Shown: piece by piece, positions 6,281-10,940 of the stretch
Numbering within the stretch: the first letter of the stretch is position 1
How the letters are laid out: each line of letters opens with the position of its first letter
Source: JBIOHJ01 sp044448905
Lineage (GTDB): Bacteria; Bacteroidota; Bacteroidia; AKYH767-A; OLB10
Direction: 5' to 3'
DNA length: 10,940 nucleotides
Assembly: GCA_044448905.1 (NCBI GenBank)
Contig: JBIOHJ010000113.1
Location: 1 to 10,940, forward strand
Position numbers and translations under genes: made by a program
The notes under the pieces: model-generated
What the model was told of the DNA's origin: nothing
The model's database searches: none
The model's input: only the letters and a program-made list of their open reading frames with translations

Positions 6281-7701
6281 TTAAGCTAATCGGATTTTTT
6301 TTACAGGCTATTTTAATTGTTATAGCTGTATTGCTGTTCAGTTTTTTTGACCCGTTTGGAATATTTGGCAGCAAAAAGCAAACACTTGTCGACACGCCAA
6401 TTACGGTTTCGAGCATTAAGGAAATCGGAAAATTTATTTCTGCAGAATACTATGGCGAAGTGCTTTCTTCTCTCAACGAAATTTACATTGAAAAACTGGA
6501 CAGTAACAAAGATGTTCTCAGGATATTAGACAACAATTTTCGCGAAGCGATTACTGAATTAAGAAGCCTTGAGAAAAAAATTAAAAACAAAAATAAATTA
6601 ACAGAATACTTTCATGAAAACTATGCTGAAGTTACCGAGCACCCATTTTATAACTCCTACATGGAGTATCTGAAGAAAAAGTATAATGAAAGCAAAGAGA
6701 AAAATGTTCTGGATAAATTAGTTGATAACCCCAAGATAGAGCTGAATTTTGATGAAAATCTTCTCAATGATCTAAGAAAGGAAACCCGTGAACTGTTTTC
6801 TGTAAATAAGAAAACATTAAAGCAGCAAATCGTTCTATTGGGCCGGGGTTGGGTGAAAGCCGGATTTAATTTTGAAAAATTTTCACCCGCAAATTTCAAA
6901 TATGTTTCATCATCACGTTGTATTTATCTGATAGGAATGAAGCCGGAAATATTAAGTTGTACTATTAATCCCTGGTTTATACCTGAAAAAAAAGTCAAAG
7001 GATTTGAACTGGTTTTATATACTGGCAAAGCGAATGACCCGAAACTGATGAGCCAGGTGAAGGAAGATTGCCTTTTGAAATTACGACAGGCTGCATTGGA
7101 ACAAAATATTCTCGGTAAAGCGGAGGAAAATGCGAAACAAAATTTGAAAACTTTTTTTTCATTATTGATTGAAGGGGGAATTGATAATGTGTATTTTGCG
7201 GACGATACTTTGGATTTGTATAAGAGTGAAATCCTCAAAGACAATGTGATTAAGGAAGACGAGCTCTCAACACTTGATTCTTTACTATCTAAATCCGGAA
7301 CCGGCAGTTTTAACAGCTTAGAAGTAAAAGCTTTAATTGATTCAGTAAAAGCAAAAACTTTTTATTTCAGAAATAATGTATCAACTCTTACCTGTTATTC
7401 ATCTCTTGCATATAAAGTAACCAGCGACTGGACAGTTGATAGTCTCGAGTTACTTCAGTTAAAAGAGCTGAAGAAAAATATTGAGACTCCTTATCAGTTT
7501 GAAGATTACTGGTTCGGGGAAGCAGATACCCTCAAAAATGATACAAGAAAAAAATGGTTTGACATAGCACTTAATGATATTGAAAAAAATACCAATCAAC
7601 TGATTGAAAGTGAAAAATCAAAATTCGTTCGAAACGATAAAGCGAAAACAAAAAGCGATTCGACCATGATCGCCAGCACTTTTAAAGACTTACGAAATTA
7701 A
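6277..7701 (+). CDS. Membrane-anchored DUF4230-like protein with a large helical insert
   Basis: This 474-residue protein has one N-terminal helix (about 5-26) and no lipobox, so it is likely anchored in the inner membrane with the rest outside. Residues about 42-62 (ITVSSIKEIGKFISAEYYGE) match the start of DUF4230. The family pattern resumes at about 184-297 with QIVLLGRGWVKAGFNFEKFS, IYLIGMKPEILSCTINPWFI and LRQAALEQNILGKAEENAKQ. Between them lies a charged helical insert of about 120 residues (62-183) with coiled-coil character. The C-terminal 170 residues are Lys/Asp-rich and helical and match nothing I recognise. The ATG overlaps the stop of the DUF4230 lipoprotein gene by 4 bp. The two proteins probably arose from one family and act together. 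The operon ends 13 bp before a convergent tRNA gene, with no clear terminator between them. Confidence 0.68.
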   Translation: MIKLIGFFLQAILIVIAVLLFSFFDPFGIFGSKKQTLVDTPITVSSIKEIGKFISAEYYGEVLSSLNEIYIEKLDSNKDVLRILDNNFREAITELRSLEKKIKNKNKLTEYFHENYAEVTEHPFYNSYMEYLKKKYNESKEKNVLDKLVDNPKIELNFDENLLNDLRKETRELFSVNKKTLKQQIVLLGRGWVKAGFNFEKFSPANFKYVSSSRCIYLIGMKPEILSCTINPWFIPEKKVKGFELVLYTGKANDPKLMSQVKEDCLLKLRQAALEQNILGKAEENAKQNLKTFFSLLIEGGIDNVYFADDTLDLYKSEILKDNVIKEDELSTLDSLLSKSGTGSFNSLEVKALIDSVKAKTFYFRNNVSTLTCYSSLAYKVTSDWTVDSLELLQLKELKKNIETPYQFEDYWFGEADTLKNDTRKKWFDIALNDIEKNTNQLIESEKSKFVRNDKAKTKSDSTMIASTFKDLRN

Positions 7702-7714
7702 TTGTAGGTAGCTG

Positions 7715-7788
7715 TGATCCCGATTGGATTCGAACCAATGGCCGCAAGTTTAGAAAACTTGTGCTCTATCCAGCTGAGCTACGGGACC
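7715..7788 (-). tRNA. tRNA-Arg (anticodon UCU)
   Basis: The minus strand folds into a 74-nt cloverleaf. The acceptor is GGTCCCG paired with CGGGATC (one G-U pair), the D arm is GCTC/GAGC, the anticodon stem is CAAGT/ACTTG around loop TTTCTAA with anticodon TCT, and the T arm is ATTGG/CCAAT with TTCGAAT. The discriminator is A and CCA is not encoded. It is the last tRNA of the three in transcription order. Confidence 0.97.
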
Positions 7789-7800
7789 AGAGAAAATTTA

Positions 7801-7875
7801 GAAATGAGAATGCAAAATGCAGAACTTAAAAATCATAATTTAATTTTTAATTCTGCATTTCTAATCTCTGATTTC
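7801..7875. repeat. Imperfect palindrome between tRNA-Arg and tRNA-Pro
   Basis: Arms 7801-7833 and 7843-7875 are inverted copies of each other with a few mismatches. The inner half, AATGCAGAA plus an A/T run, pairs almost fully. The element fills nearly the whole gap between the two tRNAs and would form a long hairpin in the tRNA precursor transcript. It resembles the short intergenic palindromes seen in Bacteroidota genomes and could also guide tRNA processing. Confidence 0.7.
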
Positions 7876-7878
7876 CTG

Positions 7879-7954
7879 TCGGGGTGGCAGGATTCGAACC
7901 TGCGACCTCCTGCTCCCAAAGCAGGCGCGATAAGCCGGGCTACGCTACACCCCG
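7879..7954 (-). tRNA. tRNA-Pro (anticodon UGG)
   Basis: This is a 76-nt cloverleaf on the minus strand. The acceptor is CGGGGTG paired with CACCCCG, the anticodon stem is CCTGC/GCAGG around loop TTTGGGA with anticodon TGG, and the T arm is GCAGG/CCTGC with TTCGAAT. The discriminator is A and there is no encoded CCA. The first base pair C1-G72 is typical of bacterial tRNA-Pro, which supports the call. Confidence 0.97.
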
Positions 7955-7959
7955 TATTT

Positions 7960-8040
7960 AAAGTTCAAAGTTCAAGTTTTAAAGTTCAGGGCTGCAATAT
8001 TAAACAACTTTAAGCTTTGAACTTTGAATCTTGAACTTTT
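7960..8040. repeat. Imperfect palindrome built of AAGTTCA words, between tRNA-Pro and tRNA-Ser
   Basis: The left arm (about 7960-7987) is made of repeated AAAGTTC/AAGTTCA words. The right arm (about 8006-8040) carries the inverse words GAACTTT and TGAACTTT. The arms pair with several short gaps around a loop holding GGGCTGCAATATT. It occupies the entire gap between the two tRNAs. The base content is low complexity and unrelated in sequence to the palindrome in the neighbouring tRNA gap. Confidence 0.7.
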
Positions 8041-8044
8041 CCAG

Positions 8045-8133
8045 CGGTGAGGGTGGGATTCGAACCCACGGTACCCGTTTCCAGGTACGACAGTTTAGCA
8101 AACTGTTCCTTTCGGCCTCTCAGGCACCTCACC
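8045..8133 (-). tRNA. tRNA-Ser (anticodon GCU)
   Basis: This is an 89-nt class II cloverleaf on the minus strand. The acceptor is GGTGAGG paired with CCTCACC, the anticodon stem is ACAGT/ACTGT around loop TTGCTAA with anticodon GCT, a long variable arm is formed by GTACC...GGTAC, and the T arm is GTGGG/CCCAC. The discriminator is G, as expected for Ser, and CCA is not encoded. It is the first tRNA of the cluster in transcription order. Confidence 0.97.
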
Positions 8134-8148
8134 ATTTTTTAAGGTGGG

Positions 8149-8156
8149 CAAAGGTA
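8149..8156 (-). promoter_or_regulatory. Possible -7 element of the tRNA cluster
   Basis: The minus strand reads TACCTTTG, a match to the Bacteroidota -7 consensus TAnnTTTG, 16 bp upstream of tRNA-Ser. Initiation a few bases downstream would give a very short leader before the first tRNA. I see no TTG at the usual -33 spacing, so the call rests on the -7 match and position. Confidence 0.5.
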
Positions 8157-8239
8157 TAAAAATTAAAAAAGCGATTAGCCGGTTGAGGTGATGCTGCGTT
8201 TTTTAACATCTATCTCTGCAAAACTGAAATAAATGTCTG

Positions 8240-8270
8240 TTGACGCATTCAACATTTTAAATTAGGTTTG
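8240..8270 (+). promoter_or_regulatory. Bacteroidota sigma A promoter for the ABC transporter operon
   Basis: TTG at 8240-8242 (-33) and TAGGTTTG at 8263-8270 (-7, exact TAnnTTTG) are separated by 20 bp, the preferred spacing in Bacteroidota. Transcription would begin near 8275-8278 and leave a leader of only about 15 bp before the ATG at 8291. That gap has no Shine-Dalgarno site, which is normal for this phylum. Confidence 0.8.
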
Positions 8271-8290
8271 TATCGACTGAATTAATAACC

Positions 8291-10153
8291 ATGTTTAGAA
8301 AAATTTCGTTACATCAATTCTGTTTGCCGCTACTGCTGATACTATTGAATTCCTGTGGCACCAAAAAAAAATCAGTTACAGATAATACATCCGCATCTGC
8401 TGATGATTCAAAAAACTTTGTACGGCTTGATGATTCAAAAGAATTTCTTCCCGGCTGGTCGAAGGAAAATACGGTGATTTACCAATGGATTGCTGAGCCG
8501 GATATTCTGCATCCCACAAACGGACTCTCTTCTCAGCGCACTGAAGTCATGCTTTATACTCAAATGTTCTTAGTGTTTGCTGATTTCAGAACATTGAAAC
8601 TCGTTCCCGGCTTGTGCAAAACGCTTCCTGAAATTTCTCCTGATGGTTTACATATCACTTTTGAACTGCGTGATGAACCGAGATGGGATGATGGCGAACC
8701 GCTAAGTGTTGAAGATATTATTTTCACAGCGAAAGCAAGCAAATGTCCTTATGTGGATAATCCGAATTATAAACCGTATTGGGATAACCTGAAAAAAATT
8801 GAAAAGGATTCACTGAATCCGCGGAAATTTATAGCAGTGATGAAACAAACGTACATGCACAATATTGCCTTTTGGGGTGATTATCCAATCATGCAGCGTA
8901 AATTTTTTGATCCTGAAAATATACTTTCCAAATATTCTTTCGAACAGTTTGATGATCCGAAAACGAAACTTGATAAAGAAAAGAAACTGCGTGATTGGGC
9001 AAATGAATTCAACAATGCAAAATACGGACGTGAACCGGAATTTCTTGCTGGCTTAGGTCCGTATAAAGTAAGTTCGTGGGAAGCAGGACAAACGCTCACA
9101 TTAGTCCGGAAAGAAAATCACTGGACGAAAGGAAGCGCTTCGATTTATGAAACCGCGTATCCCGAAAAAATTATTTTCAAAGTAAACCGCGATGCCAATT
9201 CACAGATGCTCGAATTTAAATCGCAGGCAAATGATGCGTCAGCTTCAGTCAGCACAAAAACTTTACTTGATCTTCAGGCAGATTCTGTTTTCAATTCCAA
9301 TTACAATTCCCGTTTTGTTGACACTTATTATTATACGTATGCAGGAATGAATATGAAACCGGATGGTAACAAACACAAAAAACTTTTTACTGATAAAAAT
9401 GTCAGGCGTGCTATTGCACTTTTATTTCCGGTTGATGAAATGAATACTATACTGAATAAAGGAAAGAATAAAAGAGTTGCCGGCCCGGTTTCATCGCTGA
9501 AGGCAGATTACGACACGACTCTGCAACCTTTAACCAATAATTTAGAACAGGCAAAAAAACTTTTGGCTGATGCCGGATGGAAAGACTCAGATAGTGATAA
9601 TATACTTGATAAAAATATTGATGGTGAAAAATTGAAGTTCGAATTTAGTTTAAATTATCTCACCACCCAGGTGGAATGGAAAGATATGGCAACCATGATT
9701 GCAGGTGGATTAAGCAAAGCCGGTATTAAAGTAAATTTGAATCCGCTCGATTACCCGGTGTTTGTCGGCAATGCAAGGCTGCATGATTTCGATATGATGA
9801 TTGCATCGTGGGGACAATCGGCATTGCCTGAAGATTTTTCACAGCTGTGGCATACCGAAAGCTGGACAACTAACGGTTCGAACTTCCCCGGTTTCGGAAA
9901 TGCACAATCCGATGCGTTGATTGATTCTATTAAAACAACAATAAACGATTCGATTCGGAATGAAATGTCGCATCGTTTCCAGCGAATGGTGTATGATGAG
10001 CAGCCGATGGTTTTTCTTTTTGCCAGTTTGCGAAGAACAATTGTTCACAAACGCTTTGGTAATATTGAATTCTATTTTGAGCGCCCCGGCATCATGCTCA
10101 ACAATTTTAAATTGCTTTCAGAAGTTTCTTCAACAGTCAGCGCCACACAGTGA
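8291..10153 (+). CDS. Family 5 substrate-binding lipoprotein of a peptide/nickel-type ABC importer
   Basis: This 620-residue protein has a lipoprotein signal with lipobox LNSC and Cys22, then a short Lys/Ser/Thr linker. The mature part follows the SBP_bac_5 (OppA/DppA) plan. It has DILHPTNGLSSQRTEVMLYTQM near 74-95, then LVPGLCKTLPEISPDG, the FELRDEPRWDDGEPLSVEDI block near 122-141, KNVRRAIALLFPVDEMN near 375-391 and a W-containing C-terminal lobe. A DxDxD-rich loop near 432-445 (DSDSDNILDKNIDG) looks like a calcium-binding turn. At 620 residues it is somewhat longer than the usual 500-560. It captures a solute, most likely an oligopeptide, and delivers it to the permease whose gene follows after 19 bp. 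In Bacteroidota such proteins may sit on the outer face of the inner membrane. Substrate specificity cannot be read from sequence alone. Confidence 0.88.
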   Translation: MFRKISLHQFCLPLLLILLNSCGTKKKSVTDNTSASADDSKNFVRLDDSKEFLPGWSKENTVIYQWIAEPDILHPTNGLSSQRTEVMLYTQMFLVFADFRTLKLVPGLCKTLPEISPDGLHITFELRDEPRWDDGEPLSVEDIIFTAKASKCPYVDNPNYKPYWDNLKKIEKDSLNPRKFIAVMKQTYMHNIAFWGDYPIMQRKFFDPENILSKYSFEQFDDPKTKLDKEKKLRDWANEFNNAKYGREPEFLAGLGPYKVSSWEAGQTLTLVRKENHWTKGSASIYETAYPEKIIFKVNRDANSQMLEFKSQANDASASVSTKTLLDLQADSVFNSNYNSRFVDTYYYTYAGMNMKPDGNKHKKLFTDKNVRRAIALLFPVDEMNTILNKGKNKRVAGPVSSLKADYDTTLQPLTNNLEQAKKLLADAGWKDSDSDNILDKNIDGEKLKFEFSLNYLTTQVEWKDMATMIAGGLSKAGIKVNLNPLDYPVFVGNARLHDFDMMIASWGQSALPEDFSQLWHTESWTTNGSNFPGFGNAQSDALIDSIKTTINDSIRNEMSHRFQRMVYDEQPMVFLFASLRRTIVHKRFGNIEFYFERPGIMLNNFKLLSEVSSTVSATQ

Positions 10154-10172
10154 TTACGGAACAAAAACTGTA

Positions 10173-10940
10173 ATGACAAAATACATTATCCGCAGGATAT
10201 TAATTTTTCTTCCCACACTTATTGCCATCACTCTTCTTGCTTTTATAATAAGCGTAAATGCCCCGGGCGATCCTGTTGAACGGATGATGTCATCTTCGCA
10301 AACCGGTGAACAAAATGTTAATTCATTAAATTCAATTGAGCAACACCAGTATTGGCGGAAAAAGCTCGGGCTCGATCTTCCGTTATTTTATTTTTCAATT
10401 CACAGTCTTTCGACTCCCGATACACTTTACAGGATATTTGATAAGTATGAAAAAGAAGCACTGGAGAGATTAATTAACCAATACGGAAACTGGAAAGCAA
10501 TCAGTGAGTACTATAATTCTGTTTTGCATTCTTACCATCAGTTTTCACCTGTAAATGATACAGTCTTTAATACTGATGTTGTAAAAGCAATTCGTTATGA
10601 TTTAAATTTATTAAAATATAAATCCAATGATCAGTCTATCGAAAACACTCTGGAAACCTTTGATGCCGTAAATAATATTCCGCAACTGCAAAATTCATTG
10701 AATGAAATAAAAACAAATTATACTACTGTAAAATCCAATACATCACGATGGAAAAACTTAATTCCCGTTATCAGCTTTCACAAAAACAATCAGTATCACC
10801 GCTGGCTTTTTGGTGATGAAATTTATTCGAAAGGAATTCTGAGAGGCGACTTTGGAATTTCATATGTAACGAAACAACCGGTATCGCAGGTCATCGGTGA
10901 AAAAATTTTCTGGTCGTTGTTTTTAACGCTTATTTCAGTA
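10173..10940 (+). CDS. OppB/DppB-type ABC permease, cut by the right edge
   Basis: The frame from ATG 10173 is open for 256 codons to the window end. The start MTKYIIRRILIFLPTLIAIT is the typical first helix of a DppB/OppB permease, followed by APGDPVERM (about 30-38) and KKLGLDLPLFYF (about 63-74). The family pattern resumes at about 211-256 with WLFGDEIYSKGILRGDFGIS, then YVTKQPVSQVIGEKIFWSLFLTL. Between them is an extra stretch of about 125 residues, polar and helical, which would lie outside the membrane in the periplasm. The EAA loop that contacts the ATPase lies beyond the edge. It follows the binding-protein gene by 19 bp, so they share a transcript, and the second permease and ATPases are expected to the right. 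Confidence 0.88.
   Translation, partial: MTKYIIRRILIFLPTLIAITLLAFIISVNAPGDPVERMMSSSQTGEQNVNSLNSIEQHQYWRKKLGLDLPLFYFSIHSLSTPDTLYRIFDKYEKEALERLINQYGNWKAISEYYNSVLHSYHQFSPVNDTVFNTDVVKAIRYDLNLLKYKSNDQSIENTLETFDAVNNIPQLQNSLNEIKTNYTTVKSNTSRWKNLIPVISFHKNNQYHRWLFGDEIYSKGILRGDFGISYVTKQPVSQVIGEKIFWSLFLTLISV

Noticed and set aside
7701..7788. tRNA-Arg as an integration site for the envelope module
   Set aside because: I see no integrase and no second copy of the tRNA 3' end elsewhere in the window, so there is no attachment-site evidence.
7714..8013. Plus-strand frame of 99 codons containing GWQDSNLRPPAPKAGAISRA
   Set aside because: This is the well-known false protein produced by reading antisense to tRNA genes. 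It overlaps the Arg and Pro tRNAs.

Overview
The window looks like chromosomal DNA of a Bacteroidota bacterium. It is AT-rich, has no clear Shine-Dalgarno sites, carries at least one promoter of the TTG-N20-TAnnTTTG type, encodes tRNAs without a genomic CCA, has DUF4230 proteins, and has an Opp-type transporter whose permease carries a large inserted loop. I could not place it more narrowly.

Region 1 (1-3528, minus strand, transcribed right to left) is the most striking part. It is a compact RiPP locus that reads as a lanthipeptide cluster of the discrete-enzyme, class V-like kind. Its order is a Cys/Thr-rich repeat precursor, a strong intrinsic-type hairpin, an APH-fold kinase, a HopA1-like lyase and a LanC-like cyclase that runs off the left edge. 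The logic would be phosphorylation of Ser/Thr by the kinase, phosphate elimination by the lyase and Cys addition guided by the LanC-like protein. All 12 Cys of the precursor lie in six 16-residue repeats (12 Cys, CxC per repeat), while the leader and the C-terminal tail have none. The DNA of the repeats shows very recent 96-bp duplication. No protease or exporter for the product is visible here.

Region 2 (3529-3899) is a divergent intergenic stretch with no gene I can support.

Region 3 (3900-7701, plus strand) is a tightly packed five-gene envelope module. It holds a lysozyme-like protein with a C-terminal SH3 domain, a 61-residue two-helix membrane protein that resembles a holin in layout, a four-helix membrane protein, a DUF4230 lipoprotein and a larger membrane-anchored DUF4230-like protein. 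The function of the set is unknown.

Region 4 (7715-8133, minus strand) is a tRNA cluster in the transcription order Ser(GCU), Pro(UGG), Arg(UCU). An imperfect palindrome fills each of the two gaps between tRNAs.

Region 5 (8240 to the right edge, plus strand) starts with a textbook Bacteroidota promoter. It drives a family 5 substrate-binding lipoprotein followed by the first permease of a peptide/nickel-type ABC importer, which is cut by the window edge.
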